DNA of 34,345 nt from Acidimicrobiaceae bacterium (GTDB taxonomy: Bacteria; Actinomycetota; Acidimicrobiia; Acidimicrobiales; Aldehydirespiratoraceae). The stretch covers positions 1 to 34,345 of the forward strand of contig JABIQM010000152.1 of assembly GCA_018699415.1 (NCBI GenBank). Direction: 5' to 3'. Shown in pieces: positions 7,354 to 15,311 of the stretch (positions within the stretch are counted from its first letter, which is position 1; each line of letters opens with the position of its first letter). The notes below the pieces were generated by a model that did no database searches, had not been told where the DNA came from, and saw only the letters and a list, made by a program, of their open reading frames with translations. The position numbers and the translations under genes are program-made.

Positions 7354-8794
7354 GTCGTTCACCGGGGTCGGTACCGACGAGTCGAATGGTGATCTCGCTG
7401 CCAAGTTCTATTGGTTCCCCACCCGCTGAACTGGTGTTGATCTTGACCACTACCGCTGGATCGCGTAGCTGAATCCGGATCTGTTGGCGATCATTGTCAA
7501 CGTTGGTCACCACGGCGGCAAAAGTCTCGCCGATCAACGGTGTGAGCACGATGGCTTCCATAAAGTCGACCATCGCCCTCTCCAGGTTCCGATCCCGGTT
7601 CTTTGCAGAGCCCATGAGACTCGGAAGTTCCCCCAATGCCTCGGTCGCCCACGCTGGGGGTGCCTGACCAGCACACTGTGCCAACACGACCTCGTTGGCG
7701 AACCGGTCGCACAACCGGCGAAGAGGCGCCGTGACATGTGAGTAGGTAGACGCTATGGCGGAATGACGGGGATCTGACGGTGGGTTGTGATCGGTGAATG
7801 CGACGTATCCAGCCCCCCTCAAACCTCGTGCGGCCTGACTCAACATCGCGGCAGTCTCCGGAGTGTTAGGGCGTAGTGACCGGACACGGTCGGCGTAGCT
7901 CTGCTGGCGGGGCCACTCGACTCCGAGTGCACTCGCAGTCCGGCGAAGTTGGCCGAGCGTGCGATCGTCGGGTTCAGGAAGCGTGCGAAGAATGCCGACA
8001 CCAGCGTCCAGCATGATGCGGCTGGCGGCGATCCCTGTCAGCAGCGAAATCTGGGCGTTCCATCCCTCAATCGGTAGCGACTCGTCGAACAAGACGGCGA
8101 ACGAGCCATCCGCCTGATACATGACCTCCTGAGAGGGGAGGGCCAGGCTCACTGCTCCTCGATGGCGTTCCTGCGCTTGTCGCAGTTCGCCGATCTCTCG
8201 AAGCAGGGAGAGCGCCGCGTCGGGGCCAGCGATGTCCATTTCGGCTTGGGCCGCTTGGTAGGACAACTGGTGGCGCGTGCGAACATCGGCGCGTTCGAGT
8301 CGAGCATCGCCCAGCACACCCTCGCCATCCACCTCGATGGTCCAAAGCAGGGCTCGGCGCTGTTGGCCCTCGAGCAGGCTGCCACCATCTTCGTTGATCG
8401 ACTCCGGATGCAGCGACGTGCGCAGGTCTGGGCTGTAAAGGGTCAGCCCGCGGTCCCTCGCCTCGAGATCGACTGGGCTGCCAGGAGCGACGAGCGATGC
8501 CACATCGGCGATGGCGTAGAAGACGGTGTATCCGTCGCCGTGTCGGCGAGCGAAGAAGGCCTGATCGAGATCCGTGGATCCCGGCGGGTCGATCGCGATG
8601 AACGGTAGGTCTCTAGCATCGATAACCGTGGAAGCTGCACCGGGTGGGATCTGTGGACCGGCGACGACTGCGTCGGTGGCGGCCTGGAGCACAGCATCGG
8701 GAAACACGGTAGGGATGTTCAGTTCGCTGCGAATGCGGTCGAAACCGGCGATCATGACCGGGTCGGGTCGGCAACGAACTATCGGGCGCGGCAC
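7331..8794 (-). CDS. RNB-domain (RNase II/R family) exoribonuclease
   Basis: RNB enzymes degrade single-stranded RNA 3' to 5' using Mg2+ held by aspartates. In this 487-residue protein the active-site segment is IDPPGSTDLDQAF (D69, D75, D77). The position of the fourth Asp of E. coli RNase II/R is Gln78. The same DLDQ form is known in actinobacterial members, and the Asp most important for catalysis is kept. Other family marks are the ATYSHVTAPLRRLCDRFANEV region and a short C-terminal S1-like beta segment. The N-terminal cold-shock domains of RNase II/R are absent, so this is the compact form. It probably forms an operon with the DUF3048 gene 6 bases upstream. The start is the GTG at 8794; an in-frame ATG 13 codons later is possible. 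Confidence 0.88.
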   Translation of the reverse strand: MPRPIVRCRPDPVMIAGFDRIRSELNIPTVFPDAVLQAATDAVVAGPQIPPGAASTVIDARDLPFIAIDPPGSTDLDQAFFARRHGDGYTVFYAIADVASLVAPGSPVDLEARDRGLTLYSPDLRTSLHPESINEDGGSLLEGQQRRALLWTIEVDGEGVLGDARLERADVRTRHQLSYQAAQAEMDIAGPDAALSLLREIGELRQAQERHRGAVSLALPSQEVMYQADGSFAVLFDESLPIEGWNAQISLLTGIAASRIMLDAGVGILRTLPEPDDRTLGQLRRTASALGVEWPRQQSYADRVRSLRPNTPETAAMLSQAARGLRGAGYVAFTDHNPPSDPRHSAIASTYSHVTAPLRRLCDRFANEVVLAQCAGQAPPAWATEALGELPSLMGSAKNRDRNLERAMVDFMEAIVLTPLIGETFAAVVTNVDNDRQQIRIQLRDPAVVVKINTSSAGGEPIELGSEITIRLVGTDPGERRVNFVVV

Positions 8795-8800
8795 GAAAGC

Positions 8801-10312
8801 TCAGTTGACCGTTGCGGATTCTCGGCGAGGCATCTCGATCCAACTCTGGCCAGGGAGCACTGTGATGAAGTTGCCACTGTTATCGACATATTCGAAGACA
8901 TCGAGCAATTCGTTTCGACGCCACACCGCAGGCACGACCTGGCCGTCGGTGAAGATCCAGGCCTGCCCTTGACCGAGTGTGATTGCTTCGGGTGATTCGG
9001 CGTCGGCGGCGGAGGACACATATGTGGTGAAGTGGACGATCACTGTGGCGGGACTGGCTCGAACTCCCGCGGTGTCCACAGTGGGGGAGTTGTCTTGGGA
9101 ACGGGCCCAGCCCGAGCCGTTCCACGCGTATTCGACGGTGGTGTGGCCGTAGGCGATCGTCACACCGTTGGCTGGTCGCGGATCGCCAGGGATCGGGTCA
9201 CCGGATTCACGGAACCGAAGGACCGGTGAAGGCGAGCCGGTCTCATAGTCTTCTCCCGAGCCAACTGACCAGAGATTGGCTGGGTTAGTGAAAAGGTTGT
9301 GGGGAGCGGAGCGACCAGTGCGGTAGAACAGAGCGCCGTGGGTCGCCGCGCCAATATCGACCAAGGTCGAGTTACGCAGTGCCTCGCGCGACCCTCGATT
9401 TCCGCCTGATGTAGCGAAGAGCGGCGAGTTGAACTGGGCGAGCAGGTCGAAGTCGCCGGTGCGCATCGAACGGACCGGCCCAACTTCGTTTGGCGTCTCC
9501 GAGTGGAAGATGGCGGCGAGTCGAGTGAGGCCGCCCTCGACCTCTTCGACAAAGATCATGTCGGCATCATTGATCCCGGCCTGGGGTCGAGCGGCGACGA
9601 CGTTGTCGATCTTGATGGCCAGGACAGGCCGATTCACGACGTCGAACGTGACCTCACCAGTAAGCAAAACTTTGCCTTGCAGCGAGAGTAAAAGAGCGAT
9701 TCGACGTTCGGTCTCATCAAGTTCGATGGCGAGCTTGGCTCGCTGCGATCCAGTTTCGCTAAGGATGGTTTCGACGGCGGCTTGCTCGGTCTGGGCGGTC
9801 TCTAACGTGGAGCGAACATCCGTCATCTTCGCAGCGAGGACGCGAAGCTGCTCGTCGGACATCTCCAGTTGACGGCGAGCGTCTTCGATGACCGCCTCGT
9901 AGAGCTCGCGGCGGCGAGAGGGCTCATCGTCGCCTTCGGGAACCCGGACCTCATCGAGGAGGGCGTTGGAGCGTGGGTCGCCCGCGGTGAAGCCAACGAG
10001 GGCGATGGTGAGACGGGTGTGTTCAGGCCCGCGCCGAGCATTCACGGCTCGTTCGAGTTCATCGGCCACCAATTCGATCGCGGCTTCGCGAACGTCGATT
10101 TCGTTGTCGATCCGTTCCAGATTGTCATCAAGAACGCCGAGTTCTGCGTCGAGCTGACCGAGTTCGACGGTGATCTCGTCGCGGCGGCGCTCAAGATCGC
10201 TGATCTCCGCTGTGCTGTCCTGGCTGGACGCGGGCATATTGCCGGCAAGCGAGGCGACGGCCACGGCGGCAACAAAAGCAGGAGTGAAACGTGACGTCCG
10301 CAACGTCTCCAC
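8801..10312 (-). CDS. Secreted coiled-coil DUF3048 (YerB-like) protein
   Basis: This 503-residue protein starts with a signal peptide (hydrophobic FVAAVAVASLAG near residues 12-23). A long charged region to about residue 210 follows, with Glu, Leu and Arg spacing typical of a coiled coil. The C-terminal half is DUF3048: RPVLAIKIDN, ARPQAGINDAD, EEVEGGLTRLAAIFHS and VGPVRSMRTGDFDLL are its conserved signatures. A second segment near the C-terminus (GQAWIFTDGQVVPAVWRR) is the family's C-terminal domain. The biochemical role of DUF3048 is not established; a cell-surface role is inferred from export. The GTG at 10312 directly abuts a TACGGT box. If that box is the -10 element, transcription would start inside this frame and the true start may be the TTG at 10303. 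Confidence 0.85.
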   Translation of the reverse strand: METLRTSRFTPAFVAAVAVASLAGNMPASSQDSTAEISDLERRRDEITVELGQLDAELGVLDDNLERIDNEIDVREAAIELVADELERAVNARRGPEHTRLTIALVGFTAGDPRSNALLDEVRVPEGDDEPSRRRELYEAVIEDARRQLEMSDEQLRVLAAKMTDVRSTLETAQTEQAAVETILSETGSQRAKLAIELDETERRIALLLSLQGKVLLTGEVTFDVVNRPVLAIKIDNVVAARPQAGINDADMIFVEEVEGGLTRLAAIFHSETPNEVGPVRSMRTGDFDLLAQFNSPLFATSGGNRGSREALRNSTLVDIGAATHGALFYRTGRSAPHNLFTNPANLWSVGSGEDYETGSPSPVLRFRESGDPIPGDPRPANGVTIAYGHTTVEYAWNGSGWARSQDNSPTVDTAGVRASPATVIVHFTTYVSSAADAESPEAITLGQGQAWIFTDGQVVPAVWRRNELLDVFEYVDNSGNFITVLPGQSWIEMPRRESATVN

Positions 10313-10318
10313 ACCGTA
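10313..10318 (-). promoter_or_regulatory. -10 box, minus-strand half of a symmetric divergent promoter
   Basis: On the minus strand this reads TACGGT. It lies within ACCGTAGC (10313-10320), the inverted copy of GCTACGGT (10345-10352), so the two outward-facing -10 boxes mirror each other. Confidence 0.45.
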
Positions 10319-10346
10319 GCGGGTCGGGTTGGCTCCGTGGAGTCGC

Positions 10347-10352
10347 TACGGT
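10347..10352 (+). promoter_or_regulatory. -10 box giving a leaderless transcript of the 10359 gene
   Basis: TACGGT is followed by six bases (CGCTTG) and then the ATG at 10359, with no ribosome binding site. It is the plus-strand half of the symmetric divergent promoter. Confidence 0.55.
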
Positions 10353-10358
10353 CGCTTG

Positions 10359-10856
10359 ATGGTGTTCGAGACCGAGGCTGTCGAGTTTCACCGAGACGAG
10401 AGCGAGCCAGTGGTTGCCGCCATGATCGAACTGTCCGAGCGGGGCGACGGCGAAGGCTGGATAAATATTGGTCCGCTTCTCGACGAAGACCAACAGTGGC
10501 GCGTCCCTGAGCGCTCGGGTTTAGCTGCCTGGTTCTCGGGTCGTGGCCCTGCGGTTTCTCTGGCAACATGGACGCCGGCGGCGGTTGGGCGCAAGCCGAG
10601 GCTGGCTCAACTCGGCGTTGCGCATGGCACCGGGCCTAATGCTCTGAAGCGTCTTGACGACCTTGGCTTGGGGCTTCCGTCAGGTTGGGTCAAGCGGCAG
10701 GATCACGCCAAACACGGGATCGTGGTTGATCTGCCGCGTAGCGCTGACCCGACCTCCGTTGTTCGCTGGCTGATTACGGCGTCGACGGCGCTACGCACGA
10801 TTGTTGAACCTGGAACCACGTGGGGCGCCGAGATTCACCGGCCTCGTAGTAGTTGA
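10359..10856 (+). CDS. Hypothetical soluble protein of 165 residues
   Basis: No family is recognised. The protein has no signal peptide or membrane helix and shows balanced composition with good protein character throughout. It contains an N-terminal segment MVFETEAVEFHRDESEPVV, a central region rich in Gly and Pro, and a C-terminal segment HGIVVDLPRSADPTSVVRWL that looks like a beta strand followed by a helix. The ATG at 10359 is preferred over a start at 10329 because a TACGGT box ends 6 nt before it. It is divergent from the DUF3048 gene and convergent with the gene ending at 10882. Confidence 0.65.
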   Translation: MVFETEAVEFHRDESEPVVAAMIELSERGDGEGWINIGPLLDEDQQWRVPERSGLAAWFSGRGPAVSLATWTPAAVGRKPRLAQLGVAHGTGPNALKRLDDLGLGLPSGWVKRQDHAKHGIVVDLPRSADPTSVVRWLITASTALRTIVEPGTTWGAEIHRPRSS

Positions 10857-10881
10857 CGGCGAGGTCCGGTCGCTAGCGGGC

Positions 10882-11283
10882 TCACGCTTGCTGAGCGAGT
10901 GGCGGGTCGAAGCTGAGTTCGACCCGTAGGTCAGTCGATGCGCTGGGAGCATGGCCGTCGCAACACTCGAGCAGCACGCCTCCGTCGGGGAGTTCGACGG
11001 TGCGGATCTCGGCGTTACCGAGCAGTCCGTGCATCGCTCCGTTATCTCTCCACACATTCCACACGATGAGTGAACCGGCAGGCACGCAGACCGTCACCGC
11101 CATGGGCGCAGTGGTCGACCAGAGGACGAGTTCTTTGGCCGAGATGTCACCTATCCTCATCGCTCGACGGTGGTGGAGCAGGATTCCCTGCTCACGGCGA
11201 TCGCTGTGGAGTTCGCGCCGAATGGTGACGGTGGTCGGGAGTGAGAGGCTGAACTCGACCGAGTGCTGGGTTATCGAACTCAT
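10882..11283 (-). CDS. Hypothetical beta-rich protein, last gene of the salvage operon
   Basis: The 133-residue protein has alternating hydrophobic pattern suggesting a beta fold, with segments AVTVCVPAGSLIVWNVW and EIRTVELPDGGVLLECCDG. No family is recognised. The start is the ATG at 11283, which overlaps the TGA of the upstream gene by four bases (ATGA), implying translational coupling. A longer frame to 11322 exists but would overlap that gene by 43 bases. Confidence 0.6.
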   Translation of the reverse strand: MSSITQHSVEFSLSLPTTVTIRRELHSDRREQGILLHHRRAMRIGDISAKELVLWSTTAPMAVTVCVPAGSLIVWNVWRDNGAMHGLLGNAEIRTVELPDGGVLLECCDGHAPSASTDLRVELSFDPPLAQQA

Positions 11284-12014
11284 GTGGTGTCGCCGAATGG
11301 ATCGACGGCCGCCGACTTCCAATAGGGCCGGGTACTGATCCGATCTACGGCGGCTGTTTCGATCTTTCCTGTTCCAGGATTCGTGCGACGCGGGGGTTTG
11401 CCTGTTCGCATCCGCTCCTGGTTTTGAGTGCCCCAGAAATGCTCATTTGCATGGTTCTTCCATACCCGACTTCGAACGGTTGCCACCGTTGGTGAGGCCC
11501 CCCCAGCGCTCAACATGAGCGGGTCGAGTCCGAGGTGCCATCGTCCTCGAGGCAAGATCGCTTGGGGGGCCTGAATCGGCTGCGATTGGTTGTACGTGGC
11601 GAGCACGGGTTCCGAGGGCACAATCAACTCCTCAGGTCGAAGCTCTGGGAGGCGCACGAATCGTCTCTGCTTCTTCGTCGGTGTGGGAGCAGGGCGGTTC
11701 CTGACAAGGAGATCGTCGGAATCGAGAACTCGAGCCTCGCGATCGCGGGTCCACCCGGTCTGGAGACTGGAGACGCCGTAGGCGTCACGCAGCGTCGTGC
11801 GGACGGCAGCGTCGTCCTCTTGAACCATGCGACGCCGAGCGGCGCGACCTTCGCGCCAAGTGCCCGCGTAGCGCTCGCCCTTTGGCCGGAACGCGCCGCG
11901 GCTTGGATTCCCAAGCCAATCGAGCACAACCCAGATGCTGCTGGCCACGACCCAGGTGAGCACAAAGGTGTAAATCACACGATCTCCGTCGAGATAGTTG
12001 AGGAACGTGTCCAT
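11280..12014 (-). CDS. Membrane-anchored protein with a degenerate HNH-toxin-like C-terminus
   Basis: This 244-residue protein has one N-terminal transmembrane helix (about residues 13-35, VIYTFVLTWVVASSIWVVL). A basic, Arg-rich, apparently cytoplasmic region follows. Near the C-terminus the segment RSRVWKNHANEHFWGTQNQ continues into RMRTGKPPRRTNPGTGKIE. This resembles the WK-N-RM-GKPP-NP-TGK-E pattern of LHH/AHH-type HNH nuclease domains from polymorphic toxins, but the catalytic His-His expected next is replaced by AAVDR. A catalytically dead derivative is therefore likely if the similarity is real. It sits between nucleoside hydrolase and the coupled 133-residue gene. Function unknown. Confidence 0.65.
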   Translation of the reverse strand: MDTFLNYLDGDRVIYTFVLTWVVASSIWVVLDWLGNPSRGAFRPKGERYAGTWREGRAARRRMVQEDDAAVRTTLRDAYGVSSLQTGWTRDREARVLDSDDLLVRNRPAPTPTKKQRRFVRLPELRPEELIVPSEPVLATYNQSQPIQAPQAILPRGRWHLGLDPLMLSAGGASPTVATVRSRVWKNHANEHFWGTQNQERMRTGKPPRRTNPGTGKIETAAVDRISTRPYWKSAAVDPFGDTT

Positions 12015-12032
12015 CCGTCGGTATCGCTTGCC

Positions 12033-12977
12033 CTAATCCTGCACCCGTAGGTCGATCACGGCATCAACGATCTCGGTGACTACCTGATCGGATTGAGCGT
12101 CGAAAAGTACATGTGCGTTGGCTGGTCGTTCGTCGGTGCCGTCACGCCCGCCGACTCGTTGGTCCACCACGGTCATACCCCGCGTGAGCGAGCCGCTGAC
12201 TTCAACGGCGACTGAGTGAGGCCGACCCTCAAACAGATCGGGTCGTAGCACGGCCATGACCGCCGAGGCATCGTGAATTGGCGCACCGGCCCAGCCGCGT
12301 ATCTCGCTTGCGATGGTGACTGCATGGTCGAGTAACCCGGCGGCGAGCAGCGCCGCAGGCGTGCCCGCGGCGTGCATACGGTCACGCTCCGCCGGCCCGA
12401 GCAGAACTTTGTGCGTGACATCAAGTCCGACCATGGTGAGCATGGGGAACTCGTTAAAGACCATGGCTGCAGCCTCGGGGTCGGCCCACACATTGAACTC
12501 GGCGGCGGCGGTGACGTTGCCAGGGCCAGCGGCGCCGCCCATGATCGTGAATCCACCGAGACGCTGAGGCAGTGTCGGGTCTCGTCGCAGAGCCAAGGCG
12601 ATGTTGGTGAACGGGCCGACAGCCACGAGATGTAGGTTGTCGACGCTGCGCGCCATGTCCAAGATGAAACCGACAGCATCATCGCTATCAATGTCTCGCG
12701 AGAGGGTAGGAAGCTCAACCGACCCGAGTCCGGTAGCACCGTGGACATAGGCGGCGTCAATCGTTGGGGCGAGCAGCGGTCGAACGGCACCACGATGAAT
12801 CGGCACATCGACACCAGCGATTTGCGCAATCGCAAGGGCGTTGTGAGTCGTGTGCTCGATCCCGACGTTGCCGTTCACGGTCGTGATACCGACGAGATTG
12901 GCTCGAGACATCGCTGTGAGAAGAGCGATGGCGTCGTCGATCCCAGGGTCGCAGTCGATCAGCATCGGGATAGGCAT
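12033..12977 (-). CDS. Inosine/uridine-preferring nucleoside hydrolase
   Basis: The enzyme splits ribonucleosides into base and ribose in the cytosol. The 314-residue protein begins with the calcium-binding cluster IDCDPGIDDAIALL (residues 7-20), the signature of the family. The second metal/ribose region is EFNVWADPEAA, and the C-terminal IHDASAVM carries the conserved His-Asp pair. Length is typical. Ribokinase lies 9 bases upstream in the same direction, so released ribose could be phosphorylated at once. A TAGCAT box 6 nt before the ATG, overlapping the ribokinase stop, suggests an additional leaderless transcript. Confidence 0.93.
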   Translation of the reverse strand: MPIPMLIDCDPGIDDAIALLTAMSRANLVGITTVNGNVGIEHTTHNALAIAQIAGVDVPIHRGAVRPLLAPTIDAAYVHGATGLGSVELPTLSRDIDSDDAVGFILDMARSVDNLHLVAVGPFTNIALALRRDPTLPQRLGGFTIMGGAAGPGNVTAAAEFNVWADPEAAAMVFNEFPMLTMVGLDVTHKVLLGPAERDRMHAAGTPAALLAAGLLDHAVTIASEIRGWAGAPIHDASAVMAVLRPDLFEGRPHSVAVEVSGSLTRGMTVVDQRVGGRDGTDERPANAHVLFDAQSDQVVTEIVDAVIDLRVQD

Positions 12978-12983
12978 GTCTCG

Positions 12984-12989
12984 ATGCTA
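12984..12989 (-). promoter_or_regulatory. -10 box inside the ribokinase stop codon
   Basis: On the minus strand TAGCAT begins with the TAG stop of ribokinase and is followed by CGAGAC and the nucleoside hydrolase ATG. No ribosome binding site is present. Confidence 0.45.
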
Positions 12990-13895
12990 GGGCCGGAGTA
13001 GGGACTCGACCTCGTCACGCGTGGGTAGCGAGGGTTGGGCCCCCTGGCGCTGGGTTGTGGCGGCGCCGACGCATACCGCCCATTCGGCGGCCTCGACGAT
13101 GCTCGCTCCGCCAACGAGAGCGTCGGCCAGGGCTCCACAAAAAGAATCGCCTGCGGCGGTGGTGTCAACCGGTTCGACGACAGGAGCCGCTACGTGAGTT
13201 GCCACACCGCTGACGACGACCAGAGCGCCCTCAGCTCCAAGGGTGATGACAACGGCGGGTGAAGGCAGGAGCCCAGCGAGTTCAGCTGCAACAGTGGCGT
13301 CAATCGGTCCTTCGTGACCTGTCAGCGTTGCGAACTCAGTCTGGTTAGGGACCAGCACATCGATATTGCGAAGCAAGGCGTCGGGTAAAGGCTCGGTTGG
13401 GGCCGGCGCAGGGTTGAGGATCACGGTTCCAGTGGCGGCAGCGGCTGCCGCTTCGACGGTTTCCAGAGGAACCTCAAGTTGAAGAAGCGTGACGGTAGCG
13501 GCCGCTAGCACCGCGTTGGCTGCCACGATGTCGGCGGGGGAAAGCCGAGCGTTGGCTCCCGGGCTCACCACGATGGCATTGTCGCCCCCGCTGTCGACAG
13601 AGATCAGGGCAACGCCGTTGGGTACCCCGTCGGTAGTGAGCAAATGGGACGTGTCGATGGCGTCGGACTCCAAGGCGGCGCGCAAGATCGCTCCACCTTC
13701 GTCATCGCCTAGGCGGCCGATCATCGCCACGCTTCGGTCCAGCCGCGCGGCAGCAACGGCCTGATTGGCCCCCTTGCCGCCCGGGTAGCGGTGAAGGTCG
13801 CCACCCATGACGGTTTCGCCGACGAGGGGGATCTGGTTGACGTCGACGACGAGGTCCAGGTTGGCGCTCCCGACAACGGCGATCTCGTAGCTCAG
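12987..13895 (-). CDS. rbsK: Ribokinase (PfkB family) with apparent CTG start
   Basis: Ribokinase makes ribose 5-phosphate from ribose and ATP. The substrate-binding motif PGGKGANQA and the catalytic PfkB signature DTTAAGDSFCGAL are clear, as is VVGSANLDLVV at the N-terminus. That N-terminal strand is essential to the fold, but it lies upstream of the first ATG (13808). The only available start for it is a CTG at 13895, preceded by GAAGG at 9 nt and overlapping the stop of the cyclic-nucleotide-binding gene by four bases (CTGA). This gives 302 residues, the normal family length. A start at 13808 would remove about 29 residues including the first strand. It is followed by the nucleoside hydrolase gene. 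Confidence 0.88.
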   Translation of the reverse strand: MSYEIAVVGSANLDLVVDVNQIPLVGETVMGGDLHRYPGGKGANQAVAAARLDRSVAMIGRLGDDEGGAILRAALESDAIDTSHLLTTDGVPNGVALISVDSGGDNAIVVSPGANARLSPADIVAANAVLAAATVTLLQLEVPLETVEAAAAAATGTVILNPAPAPTEPLPDALLRNIDVLVPNQTEFATLTGHEGPIDATVAAELAGLLPSPAVVITLGAEGALVVVSGVATHVAAPVVEPVDTTAAGDSFCGALADALVGGASIVEAAEWAVCVGAATTQRQGAQPSLPTRDEVESLLRP

Positions 13896-14308
13896 CGGAC
13901 GACGCCTTCTTCGAGGTCATGGAGGCGCTTTACAGCGCCGACCAGGATCTTTTTTGCCAGTCGAGGTGACGCATCGAGTAGCGACGAAAACTCGCGACGG
14001 TTGAGCGTCTCGACGAGCATTTCGGACTCGGCGGTGACAGTAGCGGTGCGGGGCAGGCCTGCGACGACGGCTAGTTCACCGAAGAAATCGCCGGGGCCGA
14101 GGGACGCGATGAGGCGGCCGTTGCGGCGAACCGAAGCCTCACCTTCGACGATGATCATGAACTCGCGGCCGGGGGTTCCCTGCACCGTGAGGTCACGCCC
14201 CGCTTTGATCTTGATCAACGTCATGAATGAGGCGATCTTCCTCAGCTCTTTTGCGCTGAGCTGCGAGAAGAGTTCGATGGCAGCGAGTCGCTCAAGGATT
14301 GGTGACAT
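13892..14308 (-). CDS. Stand-alone cyclic-nucleotide-binding domain protein
   Basis: The 138-residue protein is essentially one CAP_ED domain with no DNA-binding domain. The phosphate-binding cassette FFGELAVVAGLPRTATV carries the conserved Glu and Arg that contact cyclic nucleotides in CRP-type domains. Binding of cAMP or cGMP is thus plausible. The last residues are helical and charged. It lies between the dehydrogenase (13-base gap) and ribokinase (4-base overlap), suggesting a regulatory partner for this operon, though the partner is unknown. The ATG at 14308 is preferred because the longer frame would overlap the dehydrogenase. Confidence 0.85.
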   Translation of the reverse strand: MSPILERLAAIELFSQLSAKELRKIASFMTLIKIKAGRDLTVQGTPGREFMIIVEGEASVRRNGRLIASLGPGDFFGELAVVAGLPRTATVTAESEMLVETLNRREFSSLLDASPRLAKKILVGAVKRLHDLEEGVVR

Positions 14309-14321
14309 TCCTAGGGTTCTA

Positions 14322-15269
14322 TCAGTACCCAACTTCAACGTCCACGATGCCCTCTAGCGGCTCGCCCCGCCGAAAGTGGTCGTAGTTGGTTCGAAGCAGG
14401 GCCATCATCGTGTTCAGAGCGTCAGGCCCCATCCAACTCGTGTGTGGTGTGAGGCGGATTTGCGGATGACCGTAGAGCCAGTGATCGGCCGGGAGCGGTT
14501 CAGGATCGGTGACGTCGAGCGAGGCGCGCGCCACCCGTTGGTCGTCAAGAGCGATTCGAAGTGCGTCCTGATCGATGAGAGTGCCGCGGGCGATGTTCAC
14601 GAGATGGAGCCCTGGCTTCACTCGAGCGAGCATCGCCGTGTCGATGAGGTGACGTGTCTCGGCGGTTGCTGGGGCGGCGAGAACGAGATGGTCGGCCTGG
14701 CCAATGACCTTGCTCAGATCGTTGACGACCGTCATCTCATCGAACGGACTGGCGTTGCCTCGTCGACGGACACCGATCACTGTCATGTCGAGGGCGAGGG
14801 CTAGGCGGGCGACTTCGGTGCCGATCCCACCTACTCCGACGATTATCACCGTGGCGCCTCGGAGTGAGCCAATTCGGCTGTCGATCCCCCACGTCTCGGG
14901 AGCATCGCTAACGAAGACTTCAGGCATGGCCTTGGCGAACGAGAGCATTTGCGCGAAAACCCACTCGCCGATCGGCAGGCCGCTCGCGCCCTGTGAACAC
15001 GTGAGGGTCTGTCCGTCGAGGACGTCAAACGGAAAATTGTCGACACCGGTGCCGATCGTGTGAACCCAGTCGATGCCGCGGGCGAGAATCTCGGCGAGGT
15101 TGCTGCTGCCTTCGGTTGTCGTGACAACGACGTCGCCGGTTAGATCATTCGGTACATCAGCCTCAGCGGTTACTTCGAGAATGCGGACCCCGGGCCATTC
15201 GAAGACTGCTGGTGGGAACTGGTACCCGCTGTTATTGATGATGACGGTCTCGGTCGGTGCGTCGGTCAC
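14322..15269 (-). CDS. D-isomer-specific 2-hydroxyacid dehydrogenase
   Basis: This NAD(P)-dependent oxidoreductase acts on 2-oxo/2-hydroxy acids. The Rossmann motif VGVGGIGTEVARLA is clear. The catalytic set is present: Arg in NIARGTLIDQDAL, Glu in DVTDPEPLP and His in LTPHTSW. The substrate is not visible from sequence. The frame extends to 15479, but the first 70 residues are Arg-rich and non-conserved. The GTG at 15269 follows a TACGCT box by 7 nt and fits the domain start (VTDAPTETVIINNSGY), giving 315 residues. It is the first gene of the minus-strand run down to 10882. Confidence 0.9.
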   Translation of the reverse strand: MTDAPTETVIINNSGYQFPPAVFEWPGVRILEVTAEADVPNDLTGDVVVTTTEGSSNLAEILARGIDWVHTIGTGVDNFPFDVLDGQTLTCSQGASGLPIGEWVFAQMLSFAKAMPEVFVSDAPETWGIDSRIGSLRGATVIIVGVGGIGTEVARLALALDMTVIGVRRRGNASPFDEMTVVNDLSKVIGQADHLVLAAPATAETRHLIDTAMLARVKPGLHLVNIARGTLIDQDALRIALDDQRVARASLDVTDPEPLPADHWLYGHPQIRLTPHTSWMGPDALNTMMALLRTNYDHFRRGEPLEGIVDVEVGY

Positions 15270-15276
15270 AGCCGGG

Positions 15277-15282
15277 AGCGTA
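15277..15282 (-). promoter_or_regulatory. -10 box of the dehydrogenase-salvage operon
   Basis: On the minus strand TACGCT is followed by seven bases and the GTG at 15269; no ribosome binding site is visible. It is the probable main promoter of the run of six minus-strand genes. Confidence 0.5.
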
Positions 15283-15311
15283 CCCGCGGGCGAACCTTTC
15301 AAAAAGCGAAC

